A DNA stretch of 64,000 nucleotides, from the NCBI GenBank assembly GCA_030431055.1, contig JAUIJA010000001.1, forward strand, positions 62,001 through 126,000. Reading direction: 5' to 3'. Within the stretch, counting starts at the first letter, position 1; each line of letters opens with the position of its first letter. The position numbers and the translations under genes are program-made. The notes beneath the pieces are model-generated. The model saw only the letters and a list, made by a program, of their open reading frames with translations. It did no database searches and was not told the origin of the DNA. This stretch comes from Bacteroidia bacterium (GTDB lineage Bacteria; Bacteroidota; Bacteroidia; Flavobacteriales; Flavobacteriaceae). This document shows positions 15,918-25,366 of the stretch, in pieces.

Positions 15918-18407
15918 TTATTTCAATCCAAGTTTAGCAATTTCAGCTTCTACTTCTAAATCATCTCCTTCAAAAGTATGCTCTTCTACTTTTTCTTCTC
16001 CATCAACAGTCTTAGTAACAATTACATTAGCCGTTACTAATCCGTCTTCATCTTTAGATTTAGTTACTTTTATATCTACAATTTCAGATTTTTCACCGTG
16101 GTTACAATCTGGCCCGTGAACATGAGCTGTTTTTTTATCGTGGCTGCATGCTTCTTTACATTTAGACATATCACAACCTTTTTTAGCACATTCTTCTTTA
16201 CTCATAGTCGCACAAGCTTCTGTACCGCATTTTTTATGACAATCTTCAGTTGTAGCACCATGACCACCTAAAATTGGAGCAATAACTAAACCTACTAAAC
16301 ACGTTAATTTAATCAAGATATTCATTGAAGGTCCAGAAGTATCTTTAAATGGATCACCAACAGTATCTCCAGTTACAGCTGCTTTGTGAGCATCTGAACC
16401 TTTGTATTCCATTTTTCCATCAATCTCAACTCCTGCTTCAAATGACTTTTTAGCATTATCCCAAGCACCACCAGCGTTGTTTTGGAAAATCGCCCACATT
16501 ACACCACTTACACAAACACCAGCCATATAACCTCCTAATGGTTCAGCTCCGAAAATTAACCCAATTATAATTGGTGTAATAATCGTAATTAACCCTGGTA
16601 ATATCATCTCTTTTAAAGCTGCTTTTGTTGAAATATCAACACATTTTGCATATTCTGGTTCACCAGTTCCTTCCATAATTCCAGGAATCTCTCTAAACTG
16701 ACGACGTACTTCTTGTACCATTTCCATTGCTGCTTTACCAACAGATTGCATTGCTAAAGCAGAGAAAATTACAGGAATCATTCCACCAACAAATAACATT
16801 GCTAATACATCAGCTTTGAAAATATTAATTCCGTCAATTCCAGTAAATGTTACATAAGCTGCAAATAAAGCTAAAGCTGTTAAAGCCGCAGATGCAATTG
16901 CAAAACCTTTACCAACAGCCGCAGTTGTATTTCCTACTGAATCTAAAATATCTGTACGCTCACGCACTTCAGGATCTAATTCACTCATTTCAGCAACACC
17001 ACCTGCGTTATCAGCAATTGGTCCGAAAGCATCAATAGCTAACTGCATTGCAGTAGTTGCCATCATTGCAGAAGCTGCTAAAGCCACTCCGTAGAATCCT
17101 GCTAAAGCATAAGAACCATAAATTGCAGCAGCAAATAAAATAACCGATAAAAATGTTGATTTCATACCAACAGCAAGACCTGCAATAATATTAGTTGCTG
17201 CTCCTGTTGAACTATTTTTTACGATATCTAAAACTGGTTTTTTACCTAATGAAGTATAATAAGCTGTAACTACAGAAATTAAAGCTCCAACAGCTAAACC
17301 AATTAAAGTTGAAAAGAAAACATTAACCGATGGAACTTCTTTAAGTCCTTCGCCAAAGAATTTCATATTCATTACTTCCGGTAGCATCCAGTCGATTAAA
17401 AACCATCCTGCAATAGCTGTAATAATTATAGCTACCCAGTTTCCTGTATCTAGTGCTTTTTGAACTTGAGATTCTTTAGCATCATTGTTTTTGATATTTA
17501 CTAAGAAAGTTCCAAGAATTGAAGCTAAAATTCCAACACCTGCAATTACAATAGGTAGTAAAATTGGCCCCATATTGTTAAAAGAATCAGTAAACGGAGT
17601 CACAACTGACATATCTTTAATTAGGTAATTACCTAACACCATTGCGGCTAAAACCGTTGCAACATAAGAACCAAATAAATCAGCTCCCATACCTGCAACA
17701 TCACCTACGTTATCTCCTACGTTATCAGCAATAGTAGCTGGATTACGAGGATCATCTTCAGGAATACCTGCTTCTACTTTACCTACTAAGTCAGCTCCTA
17801 CATCGGCAGCTTTTGTATAAATACCACCACCTACACGAGCAAATAATGCAATCGATTCAGCACCTAAAGAGAAACCAGCTAAAGTTTCTAATACTAATGT
17901 CATGTTATCGTAGAAAGAACCTTCAGCTCCCATAAATTGACCTACAAACAACAAGAACAATAAGCTTAAACCTAAAACTGCTAAACTAGCAACTCCAAGT
18001 CCCATTACTGTTCCTCCGCCAAAAGATACCTTTAGAGCCTGTGGCAAACTTGTTTTTGCAGCTTCCGCTGTACGAGCGTTTGCATCAGTAGCAATTCTCA
18101 TCCCTATATTTCCTGCTAAAGCAGAGAAAACTGCACCTATAATGAAGGCTGGAATAATCATAATACTTGTTGTATCAACAATTTGAGAAATTCCGAAAAG
18201 AGCAATTGAAGCAATTACTACAAATATGGCCAACAATCTATATTCTGCATTTAAAAATGCTAAAGCTCCTTCTTTAATTGCTTTTGAAATGCCTTGCATT
18301 TTTTCATTTCCAGCAGCTTGTTTTTTTACCCAAGCCATTTTTACGAACATAAATAGTAGTCCAAGAATTGCCAATGCTATTGGCAAATAAATTATCATTT
18401 CTTCCAT
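15918..18407 (-). CDS. hppA: membrane-bound ion-translocating pyrophosphatase
   Basis: M-PPase couples hydrolysis of pyrophosphate to pumping of Na+ or H+ across the inner membrane. The 829 residues contain about 16 membrane helices and the substrate-site signatures [32 protein letters not shown] and the later DNAGGVAEM. The sequence [16 protein letters not shown] has Ala where K+-independent enzymes carry Lys, so it belongs to the K+-dependent class; whether Na+ or H+ is moved cannot be decided safely. Residues ~714-770 form an unusual hydrophilic tail with eight Cys and several His, followed by an acidic beta-rich end. TATTTTTG at 18457-18450 is a likely -7 element. It follows ppa, but a terminator separates them. 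Confidence 0.96.
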   Translation of the reverse strand: MEEMIIYLPIALAILGLLFMFVKMAWVKKQAAGNEKMQGISKAIKEGALAFLNAEYRLLAIFVVIASIALFGISQIVDTTSIMIIPAFIIGAVFSALAGNIGMRIATDANARTAEAAKTSLPQALKVSFGGGTVMGLGVASLAVLGLSLLFLLFVGQFMGAEGSFYDNMTLVLETLAGFSLGAESIALFARVGGGIYTKAADVGADLVGKVEAGIPEDDPRNPATIADNVGDNVGDVAGMGADLFGSYVATVLAAMVLGNYLIKDMSVVTPFTDSFNNMGPILLPIVIAGVGILASILGTFLVNIKNNDAKESQVQKALDTGNWVAIIITAIAGWFLIDWMLPEVMNMKFFGEGLKEVPSVNVFFSTLIGLAVGALISVVTAYYTSLGKKPVLDIVKNSSTGAATNIIAGLAVGMKSTFLSVILFAAAIYGSYALAGFYGVALAASAMMATTAMQLAIDAFGPIADNAGGVAEMSELDPEVRERTDILDSVGNTTAAVGKGFAIASAALTALALFAAYVTFTGIDGINIFKADVLAMLFVGGMIPVIFSALAMQSVGKAAMEMVQEVRRQFREIPGIMEGTGEPEYAKCVDISTKAALKEMILPGLITIITPIIIGLIFGAEPLGGYMAGVCVSGVMWAIFQNNAGGAWDNAKKSFEAGVEIDGKMEYKGSDAHKAAVTGDTVGDPFKDTSGPSMNILIKLTCLVGLVIAPILGGHGATTEDCHKKCGTEACATMSKEECAKKGCDMSKCKEACSHDKKTAHVHGPDCNHGEKSEIVDIKVTKSKDEDGLVTANVIVTKTVDGEEKVEEHTFEGDDLEVEAEIAKLGLK

Positions 18408-18462
18408 AAATTTTGGTTATTTAGTGTTTGTTTTGTTAAGTAAATCAAACAAAAATAAACAA

Positions 18463-18495
18463 AAAAGGCAATATTCCTAATGAATATTGCCTTTT
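18463..18495 (-). terminator. terminator after ppa
   Basis: 10-bp perfect stem GGCAATATTC/GAATATTGCC (18467-18476, 18482-18491), followed on the minus strand by TTTTTT. It separates ppa from hppA. Confidence 0.9.
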
Positions 18496-18519
18496 ATAGT
18501 ATAAGGAAGAATTAAATTA

Positions 18520-19050
18520 TTATTTAATACTAAATAATCCTTCTGGCTTATTTTCAAGTTCTTGAAAACGATTTAAACATTTAATGAAGATTTCTTTTGC
18601 CTCAGCAACATCTCCCCAACCTTCAACATCTACTTGTTTATTTTCTAAATCTTTGTACACTTGGAAAAAGTGTTCAATTTCTTTTAGTAAGTGTGAGTTA
18701 ATATCTCCCAAATCATTTAATTTATTCCAAATAGGGTCAGAAACTGGCACACAAATTACTTTTTCATCTGGGCCTTTATCATCTGCCATATGGAAAACTC
18801 CAATAGGTTTTACTTCCATTACACAACCTGGGAAAGTTGGTTCCGTTACTAAAACTAAAACATCTAATGGATCACCGTCTAAAGCTAAAGTTTCAGGAAT
18901 AAAACCATAATCTGCTGGATACATCATTGAAGAAAACAACATTCTGTCATAACGAATTTTCTTCAAATCAAAATCATACTCATACTTATTTCTACTACCT
19001 TTTGGGATTTCAATTAATACATCAAAAGTAGTTACTTTGTCAATTGTCAT
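18520..19050 (-). CDS. ppa: soluble inorganic pyrophosphatase (family I)
   Basis: Cytosolic Mg2+-dependent enzyme hydrolysing pyrophosphate to phosphate, which pulls biosynthetic reactions forward. The 176 residues match the prokaryotic family I length. The signature around DGDPLDVLVL holds the metal-binding Asp residues; further active-site segments are EIPKGSRNKYEYD, MYPADYGFIPET and ADDKGPDEKVI. The start is ATG 19050: a perfect promoter -7 element lies at 19082-19075, so the in-frame TTG at 19086 is upstream of the transcription start and cannot be used. It stands beside the membrane-bound pyrophosphatase but has its own terminator. Assignment is secure. Confidence 0.97.
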   Translation of the reverse strand: MTIDKVTTFDVLIEIPKGSRNKYEYDFDLKKIRYDRMLFSSMMYPADYGFIPETLALDGDPLDVLVLVTEPTFPGCVMEVKPIGVFHMADDKGPDEKVICVPVSDPIWNKLNDLGDINSHLLKEIEHFFQVYKDLENKQVDVEGWGDVAEAKEIFIKCLNRFQELENKPEGLFSIK

Positions 19051-19074
19051 TTTACTTCGTTTTATAAAGGGGAG

Positions 19075-19107
19075 CAAATTTAACACTATAAACTATTAGA
19101 AGCAAAA
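19075..19107 (-). promoter_or_regulatory. promoter of ppa
   Basis: On the minus strand, TTTTG (19107-19103), a 20-base spacer, TAAATTTG (19082-19075), an exact -7 element. It fixes the ppa start at 19050. Confidence 0.85.
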
Positions 19108-19157
19108 TACTTTTGCTAAAAATATATAGTTTTAACCTTTTAATTACATAGCCTCTA

Positions 19158-21632
19158 TTAAAAGTAAAATCCGAATGAAGCTTTTACTCCAAATTTTCGT
19201 GCATTTGGCATTTCTAAATAACTACCGCGCCACGCGAAATCAATTCGTAAAACCTTAAAGATATTCCCAATACCGGCATGATATTCCCAATAGACGTCTT
19301 CAGGAGCAATATAATTTAAACCTGAAGCATTAATCATTTTATTTTCATTAGAAATTCTTCCATAAACACCTTTAATTCCAACAATTTCACGAAGATTTAA
19401 TTTTCTCAAAGCTGGAATTCTAGAAAATAAACGTCCGTTAAAATGATGTTCGAAATGCAAAGACGCATATTCATCGGCTACAAAATCGTAGTAATCTAAT
19501 AAATTATAAGTATTTTCAATTACAAAATATGATTGGTTTCCTGGAATAATTCCCATTAAACCTAACGGAACTTCACCAAAAGTTTTACCAACTTCTAAAG
19601 TTGAAAATAATCGACCAAAACCACCAATTAATGCTGGTTGTCTATAATATAATTGTAGTTTTTGATAATCGAAATCACTATCTAAAACACCTTTTAAACC
19701 ATTGCTATAACTTACAAAAAAACGAGCGTAATTATTATCTACTTCTAACCTATCAACACCGTAACCTACTGTTTTTCTTCCTGGTGTATATTCTAAAACA
19801 AGGTTGATTTCAGATTGTTTAACTTCGTTTTTAATTTCCGTTTGAGTTAAATCGGTATAATAGTCTAAACTAAATGTTTTTGAAGCCGATTTTAACGTTC
19901 TGTAAGATAAATTCGTTTGAAAAACGAGATTTTTTACGGGTTCGATTTCCATTCCCAGAGTAGTTAAATTAACCATTGTTAATTTATCATTTATTCCTGA
20001 TGAAAATAATGATGAGGAAGCAAAACTTCTACCTAAAACATCGTTTGAAGTTGTTAAACTAACCCCTATCTGTTCAACATCTCGGCGATTACCAAGAGAT
20101 AAAATCAGTCGGTTTTTAGTATTTACCATCCATTTTCCTAAGAAGCCATATTTTACTTTATCATCTTTTAAACCGTAAGCTGTATAGCCTTGAATTCTCC
20201 ATCTATCATTTGGCCCAAAATACGTTCTCCCACCAACGCGAATTCTCGCTCCTTCAACATCATTGTAGCCAAAAGTTGAAAAAATAGGTCCGAAATCAAA
20301 ATTTCCAAATTGAATATAACCACTCCCTAAAATAGAAGCTAAGTTGTAGATTTTCTTGAACTTTGGAACAGTCTCAAGCGTATCGAGCATTTTATAAATA
20401 CCAGCTTCGTTTTCATTAAGCTTTTCTAATCTTTTTTTATTCCAAAATTCATCTGTTTGATTGAAAACTTTATTGTCGTAAAAATTTACTTCTTCACGAT
20501 AAAATTTATCTTCTTTTGGTTGATTGAATTCATGGTTTTGAACTATTGTTGTGCGTTTGCCGTAAACACCTTTAGATTCTTCTTTTTTAGAGAAGCTAAA
20601 ATCGGACATCATATAATCTCTCTTCAGTAAAAAAACCGAATCGTTTAACACATCAAATTCTTGTTCAATATAAATTTCCTTAACCCAGTTAATGTTAGCA
20701 CTTTTACTTGCCTCTAAGTTAATTTTCTTAATTGCCCAAGTTGAATCGTTTACCCAAAAATCTCCTTTAAATGTTAGTTCGTTTTTCCGTCTTGGATAAT
20801 ATACAATATTGTAACACCATTTATCATCGATAAAAGTACTATCGCTTAACACATAGTTGTAAACATCTATTCCTGTTCGAGAAAGCGGACTAACAAACGA
20901 TTTATCGAAAAACTTTAAATAATTGTCATAAATATCGTAATCGGCATATAAATCTTTGATAAAAGTATTTACACCATCTCCATTCCCAAAACCTGAATTT
21001 TTATTTCCTTTTAAAATCTCTTTTTCTTTCTTAAGAAGATTATCACCATAAACTTCGCTCGCACTTTCGTTTATAAATATTGGTAAATATGTTTTCCCAG
21101 TAATACGAGAAGTATCGATATTTTCAAATACAAACTCCATTCCTTTAAACACTTTGCTATTCATAAAAGCACTATCCAGAGTATTCATATCAAATTCAAC
21201 CTTTTCATACTTATCGTATTTATATTGGTCGAACATATATAATCCGTTTTTCCTTTTTCTAGACCAAATCTTTCTTAGAATATCAATCGCTGGATTGTTC
21301 TTTTTCGAAGTCTTCCCAGTATAAACGATTACTTCTTTAAGTTCTGTTCCTTCTTTTAATACAATTTTTAAATTGGCATTCAGTCCTCTTTTTAACGGAA
21401 CTTCTTGTGTAGCAAAACCCACAAACGAAACTACTAAAGCACTGTAATTTTCATCGGTTTCAAAATAGAAATCTCCGTTTTCATCAGTAATAACCCCCGT
21501 TTTCGAATTCTTAAAAAGAACATTCGCAAAAGCAATAGGCTCACCAAAATCATCCACTACTTTTCCACCAACTTTAGTTTGGGAAAAAGCAGTAATACTT
21601 ATAAGTAGAAAGAATACTATTTTTTTTATCAT
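19158..21632 (-). CDS. DUF5686 outer-membrane protein with carboxypeptidase-like N-terminal domain
   Basis: An 824-residue predicted outer-membrane protein. A signal peptide (residues 1-17, MIKKIVFFLLISITAFS) is followed by a carboxypeptidase D regulatory-like beta-sandwich (TKVGGKVVDDFGEPIAFANV, ~18-100), the plug-like fold found at the start of many Bacteroidota surface receptors. A long DUF5686 region then ends in a beta-barrel whose last residue is Phe (KASFGFYF), the usual C-terminal signature for BAM insertion. The start at ATG 21632 gives a clean signal peptide; a TTG at 21644 is upstream. Its role is not known; a structural or transport role at the cell surface is inferred. A -7-like TATATTTG lies at 21684-21677. 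Confidence 0.85.
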   Translation of the reverse strand: MIKKIVFFLLISITAFSQTKVGGKVVDDFGEPIAFANVLFKNSKTGVITDENGDFYFETDENYSALVVSFVGFATQEVPLKRGLNANLKIVLKEGTELKEVIVYTGKTSKKNNPAIDILRKIWSRKRKNGLYMFDQYKYDKYEKVEFDMNTLDSAFMNSKVFKGMEFVFENIDTSRITGKTYLPIFINESASEVYGDNLLKKEKEILKGNKNSGFGNGDGVNTFIKDLYADYDIYDNYLKFFDKSFVSPLSRTGIDVYNYVLSDSTFIDDKWCYNIVYYPRRKNELTFKGDFWVNDSTWAIKKINLEASKSANINWVKEIYIEQEFDVLNDSVFLLKRDYMMSDFSFSKKEESKGVYGKRTTIVQNHEFNQPKEDKFYREEVNFYDNKVFNQTDEFWNKKRLEKLNENEAGIYKMLDTLETVPKFKKIYNLASILGSGYIQFGNFDFGPIFSTFGYNDVEGARIRVGGRTYFGPNDRWRIQGYTAYGLKDDKVKYGFLGKWMVNTKNRLILSLGNRRDVEQIGVSLTTSNDVLGRSFASSSLFSSGINDKLTMVNLTTLGMEIEPVKNLVFQTNLSYRTLKSASKTFSLDYYTDLTQTEIKNEVKQSEINLVLEYTPGRKTVGYGVDRLEVDNNYARFFVSYSNGLKGVLDSDFDYQKLQLYYRQPALIGGFGRLFSTLEVGKTFGEVPLGLMGIIPGNQSYFVIENTYNLLDYYDFVADEYASLHFEHHFNGRLFSRIPALRKLNLREIVGIKGVYGRISNENKMINASGLNYIAPEDVYWEYHAGIGNIFKVLRIDFAWRGSYLEMPNARKFGVKASFGFYF

Positions 21633-21641
21633 AATCAGTTC

Positions 21642-21675
21642 CAAAAAAAAACTTCATCAATTTCTTGATGAAGTT
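21642..21675 (-). terminator. terminator after pdhB
   Basis: 11-bp perfect stem AACTTCATCAA/TTGATGAAGTT with loop TTTC, followed on the minus strand by a T-run. It stands 10 bases before the next gene start. Confidence 0.9.
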
Positions 21676-21696
21676 CCAAATATAAGAAGTTATATT

Positions 21697-22674
21697 TTAT
21701 TTATAAGATACTTTTTTTACAGCTTTAATTACATCATTTGCGTTAGGCAACCAATCCTTTAATAAGTTTGGCGAATAAGGCGCTGGAGTATCAGCTGTTG
21801 TAATTCTTTGAACAGGCGCATCTAAATAATCAAACACTCTTTCCTGAACCATATAAGTAATTTCAGAAGCTACCGAAGCAAAAGGCCAAGCTTCTTCTAA
21901 AACTACTAATCTATTTGTTTTTTTAACCGAGTTAATAATCGCATCATAATCCATAGGACGAACTGTACGTAAATCGATAACTTCGCAAGAAATTCCTTCT
22001 TTAGCTAATTCTTCAGCAGCTATTAACGCTTCTTTGATAATTTTCCCAAAAGAAACAATCGTTACATCTGAACCTTCTCTTTTTATATCAGCAACACCTA
22101 ATGGAATTATAAATTCACCTTCTGGCACTTCACCTTTATCACCATACATTTGTTCTGATTCCATAAAAATAACTGGATCATCATCACGTATAGCAGCTTT
22201 CAACAGTCCTTTTGCATCATAAGGGTTTGAAGGAACTACCACTTTTAAACCCGGACAGTTTGCATACCAATTTTCAAACGCTTGTGAATGCGTAGCCGCT
22301 AACTGACCTGCAGAAGCTGTTGGCCCACGAAAAACAATAGGAATATTGAATTGTCCGCCCGACATTTGACGCATTTTTGCAGCATTATTGATAATTTGAT
22401 CGATTCCAACTAACGAAAAGTTAAACGTCATAAATTCAACAATAGGACGATTTCCGTTCATCGCTGAACCAACAGCAATTCCTGCAAAACCAAGTTCTGC
22501 AATAGGTGTATCAATTACTCTTTTTGGTCCAAACTCATCTAGCATACCTTTTGATGCTTTATAAGCACCATTGTATTCTGCTACTTCTTCACCTATTAAA
22601 TATATAGATTCGTCGCGACGCATTTCTTCACTCATCGCTTCGCAAACTGCTTCTCTAAATTGAATTGTTTTCAT
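21697..22674 (-). CDS. pdhB: pyruvate dehydrogenase E1 component, beta subunit
   Basis: Beta subunit of the heterotetrameric, thiamine-diphosphate-dependent E1 of the pyruvate dehydrogenase complex, which converts pyruvate to acetyl-CoA at entry to the citric acid cycle. The 325 residues match the family. Typical segments are IGEEVAEYNGAYKASKGM, DTPIAELGFAGIAVGSAM, MRQMSGGQFNIPIVFRGP and EAWPFASVASEI. No alpha-subunit gene or E2 gene lies next to it in this window, so the operon partners must be elsewhere. A -7 element TATTTTTG lies at 22703-22696. A related branched-chain 2-oxoacid dehydrogenase beta subunit is the main alternative, but the sequence is closer to the pyruvate enzyme. Confidence 0.93.
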   Translation of the reverse strand: MKTIQFREAVCEAMSEEMRRDESIYLIGEEVAEYNGAYKASKGMLDEFGPKRVIDTPIAELGFAGIAVGSAMNGNRPIVEFMTFNFSLVGIDQIINNAAKMRQMSGGQFNIPIVFRGPTASAGQLAATHSQAFENWYANCPGLKVVVPSNPYDAKGLLKAAIRDDDPVIFMESEQMYGDKGEVPEGEFIIPLGVADIKREGSDVTIVSFGKIIKEALIAAEELAKEGISCEVIDLRTVRPMDYDAIINSVKKTNRLVVLEEAWPFASVASEITYMVQERVFDYLDAPVQRITTADTPAPYSPNLLKDWLPNANDVIKAVKKVSYK

Positions 22675-22862
22675 TATCTAAAAATGTATAAAGGGCAAAA
22701 ATAAAAAATATTAGCTTAAAAATTGAATAATAAATCTTATTAAATGTCTATTTATTTTAAAAATTACATTTTTTTGTTAAAATTTATTATGCATGCATAG
22801 TATTTTCGATTTATTTTTCTTAAATTCGTAGCCCAAAAACAACAACTTTATACTTTAAAATA

Positions 22863-23609
22863 ATGAAAATATTAGTTTGCATCAGTCACGTACCTGATAC
22901 TACTTCAAAAATCAATTTTACAAATGGTGACACGGAGTTTGACACTAACGGAGTTCAGTTTGTAATCAACCCTAATGACGAATTTGGTTTAACAAAAGCT
23001 GTTATGCTTAAAGAACAACAAGGTGCTTCGGTAACTGTTGTTAATGTTGGCGGAGCAGATGCAGAAGCAACATTAAGAAAAGCTTTAGCAATTGGAGCTG
23101 ATGAGGCAATTAGAATTAACGCTAATCCTACAGACGGAATGTTTGTTGCTCAACAATTAGCCGAAGTTGTTAAAGAAGGTGGTTACGATTTAATTATAGC
23201 AGGAACTGAATCTATTGATTACAATGGAGGAATGGTTCCAGGAATGATGGCTGCTTTATTAGGTCATAATTTTGTTAACTCTTGTATTGGATTAGAAGTT
23301 AACGGAACTGAAGTTAAAGCTATTCGTGAAATTGATGGTGGAAAAGAAACAGTTGCTACTTCATTACCTTTAATAATTGGAGGTAAAAAAGGTTTAGTAG
23401 AAGAAAAAGATTTACGTATTCCTAATATGAGAGGAATTATGATGGCGCGTTCAAAAGCTTTAAATGTAAAAGAAGCTAACGGAAGTGATACTGCATCAAA
23501 AGCGGTTAAATTTGAAAAACCAGCACCAAAATCAGCTTGTAAAATGGTAAGTCCTGACAACTTAGACGAATTAGTTGACTTATTACACAACGAAGCTAAA
23601 GTAATCTAA
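22863..23609 (+). CDS. etfB: electron transfer flavoprotein, beta subunit
   Basis: EtfB forms a heterodimer with EtfA. It carries electrons from acyl-CoA dehydrogenases toward the quinone pool and holds the AMP site of the complex. The 248 residues start MKILVCISHVPDTTSKI and include the family pattern AGTESIDYNGGMVPGMMAALLG (cited in part) and the recognition-loop region VEEKDLRIPNMRGIMMARSK. EtfA begins 25 bases downstream, so both subunits come from one transcript. The 188-base upstream gap has no clear promoter; TAAATTCG at 22821-22828 is a one-mismatch -7 candidate. Assignment is secure. Confidence 0.96.
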   Translation: MKILVCISHVPDTTSKINFTNGDTEFDTNGVQFVINPNDEFGLTKAVMLKEQQGASVTVVNVGGADAEATLRKALAIGADEAIRINANPTDGMFVAQQLAEVVKEGGYDLIIAGTESIDYNGGMVPGMMAALLGHNFVNSCIGLEVNGTEVKAIREIDGGKETVATSLPLIIGGKKGLVEEKDLRIPNMRGIMMARSKALNVKEANGSDTASKAVKFEKPAPKSACKMVSPDNLDELVDLLHNEAKVI

Positions 23610-23634
23610 TTTTTAACTCTCAAAAACAAGAATC

Positions 23635-24603
23635 ATGTCAATTTTAATATACGCAGAATCTTCAGAAGGAAAACTTAAAAAAGCAGCTTTAGAATTAGCT
23701 TCATATGCAAAAAAAGTTGCTGATAGCATGGGAACAAATGTTACTGCTGTAACGGTAAACACAACAGACAATAGTGAACTTGCAAAATACGGTGTTAGCA
23801 AAGTATTAAAAGTTAACAACGACCAATTAAATAATTTTAACGCAAAAGCGTATGCAGATGTAATTAAACAAGCTGCAGAAAAAGAAGCTTCAAAAATAAT
23901 TGTTTTAGCTTCAACTACAGATAGTAAATATTTATCACCACTTGTAGCGGTAAACTTAAACGCAGGTTTTGCTTCAAACGTTGTAGCATTACCTGAAAGC
24001 ACTACTCCTTTTCAAGTTAAAAGAACAGCATTCACAAACAAAGCTTTTAACATTACAGAAATTACAACCGATGTTAAAGTTATTGGCTTAGCAAAAAATT
24101 CATTTGGTTTAGCTGAAGATTCAGTTTCATTAACTGAAGAAGATTTCAACCCAGCATTAAACGATGGAGATTTTGGAGTAAAAGTTGAAAATGTAGAAAA
24201 AGTTACTGGACAAGTTACTATTGCTGATGCTGAAATCGTTGTTTCTGCTGGTCGTGGAATGAAAGGCCCAGAAAACTGGGGAATGATTGAAGAATTAGCT
24301 TCTGTATTAGGCGCAGCTACAGCTTGTTCAAAACCAGTTTCAGACATCGGATGGAGACCACACAGCGAGCACGTAGGGCAAACAGGTAAACCAGTTGCTT
24401 CAAACTTATACATTGCAATTGGTATTTCTGGAGCAATTCAACATATCGCCGGAATTAACGCTTCTAAAGTAAAAGTTGTCGTAAATACAGATCCTGAAGC
24501 TCCTTTCTTTAAAGTAGCTGATTATGGAATTGTAGGTGACGCTTTTGAAGTAGTACCACAATTAATTGAAAAACTAAAAGCTTTTAAAGCAAACAACGCT
24601 TAA
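23635..24603 (+). CDS. etfA: electron transfer flavoprotein, alpha subunit
   Basis: The alpha subunit binds the FAD of the ETF heterodimer. The 322 residues have an N-terminal nucleotide-binding-like domain (MSILIYAESSEGKLKKAALE) and a C-terminal FAD domain. The latter contains VVSAGRGMKGPENW, RPHSEHVGQTGKPV and the diagnostic NLYIAIGISGAIQHIAG, VVNTDPEAPFF and ADYGIVGD. It is co-transcribed with etfB, and a terminator follows at 24638. Acyl-CoA dehydrogenase partners are not in the window. Confidence 0.97.
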   Translation: MSILIYAESSEGKLKKAALELASYAKKVADSMGTNVTAVTVNTTDNSELAKYGVSKVLKVNNDQLNNFNAKAYADVIKQAAEKEASKIIVLASTTDSKYLSPLVAVNLNAGFASNVVALPESTTPFQVKRTAFTNKAFNITEITTDVKVIGLAKNSFGLAEDSVSLTEEDFNPALNDGDFGVKVENVEKVTGQVTIADAEIVVSAGRGMKGPENWGMIEELASVLGAATACSKPVSDIGWRPHSEHVGQTGKPVASNLYIAIGISGAIQHIAGINASKVKVVVNTDPEAPFFKVADYGIVGDAFEVVPQLIEKLKAFKANNA

Positions 24604-24637
24604 TTTAGCTTTTTCCTAAATATTATATTCGAAAATT

Positions 24638-24670
24638 AGAGTTATCTTTGTTTAGATAGCTCTTTTTTTT
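24638..24670 (+). terminator. terminator after etfA
   Basis: 10-bp stem AGAGTTATCT/AGATAGCTCT (one G-U pair), loop TTGTTT, then a T-run. The loop and tail overlap the promoter of the next gene. Confidence 0.88.
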
Positions 24671-24677
24671 ATTTTTG
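24647..24677 (+). promoter_or_regulatory. promoter of the BFN/nucleoside-transporter/thyA gene run
   Basis: TTTG (24647-24650), a 19-base spacer, TATTTTTG (24670-24677). The -35-like element lies in the loop of the preceding terminator. Confidence 0.72.
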
Positions 24678-24721
24678 ACATCTTATTCAATTTGCTATCA
24701 TTCTTTAATGATTTTTGATTT

Positions 24722-25348
24722 ATGAGTTTAGTGAAACTTACTATAAAAGGTATTTCGTATAGCCAAACACAAAATGGTGCTTATGCACTTATTTTAAATG
24801 AAGTTGATGGCGAACGAAATCTTCCTATTGTTATTGGCGCTTTTGAAGCCCAATCTATTGCAATTGCTCTTGAAAAAGAAATAAAACCACCACGACCACT
24901 TACACATGATTTGTTTAAAAACTTTGCCGATAGATTTGATATTGTTGTAAAGCAAGTAATAATCCATAAATTAGTAGATGGCGTTTTCTTTTCGAGTATT
25001 ATTTGCGAAAGAGATAAAATTGAAGAAATAATAGATGCACGAACTTCAGATGCGATTGCCTTAGCAATCCGATTTAACGCACCTATTTTTACTTATAAAA
25101 ATATTTTAGATAAAGCAGGAATTTACTTAAAATTAAATCCATCCGAAAAAGAAGACGAAGAAAATGAAGATGATGTACTATCGGAACCTGAAACTTTTGG
25201 AGAAGAAACTTCAACAAAGATTAATCCTGACGATTACAGTCATTACACATTAGAAGAATTATACCAAAAATTAGACGAAGCTGTGCAAAATGAAGACTAC
25301 GAAAAAGCAGCTAAAATAAGAGATGAAATCTCTAAAAAAGAATCATAA
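24722..25348 (+). CDS. bifunctional nuclease (DUF151) domain protein with C-terminal UVR motif
   Basis: A 208-residue cytosolic protein. Residues ~1-130 are the BFN/DUF151 domain: VKLTIKGISYSQTQNGAYAL, GERNLPIVIGAFEAQSIAIA, and the helix containing DARTSDAIALAIRFNAPIF. Plant and archaeal members have been reported to have nuclease activity, but bacterial function is uncertain. After an acidic linker (~140-165), residues ~175-206 match the UvrB/UvrC interaction motif (YTLEELYQKLDEAVQNEDYE, then EKAAKIRDEI). This UVR tail is common in Bacteroidota members. It begins a run of same-strand genes ending with thyA. Domain calls are firm; the biological role is not. Confidence 0.88.
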   Translation: MSLVKLTIKGISYSQTQNGAYALILNEVDGERNLPIVIGAFEAQSIAIALEKEIKPPRPLTHDLFKNFADRFDIVVKQVIIHKLVDGVFFSSIICERDKIEEIIDARTSDAIALAIRFNAPIFTYKNILDKAGIYLKLNPSEKEDEENEDDVLSEPETFGEETSTKINPDDYSHYTLEELYQKLDEAVQNEDYEKAAKIRDEISKKES

Positions 25349-25366
25349 CCTTACAACCTACCAAAA

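Noticed and set aside
19051..19086. TTG start adding twelve residues to inorganic pyrophosphatase.
   Set aside because: It lies upstream of the exact -7 element at 19082-19075, and MTIDKVTTFDV fits the family N-terminus.
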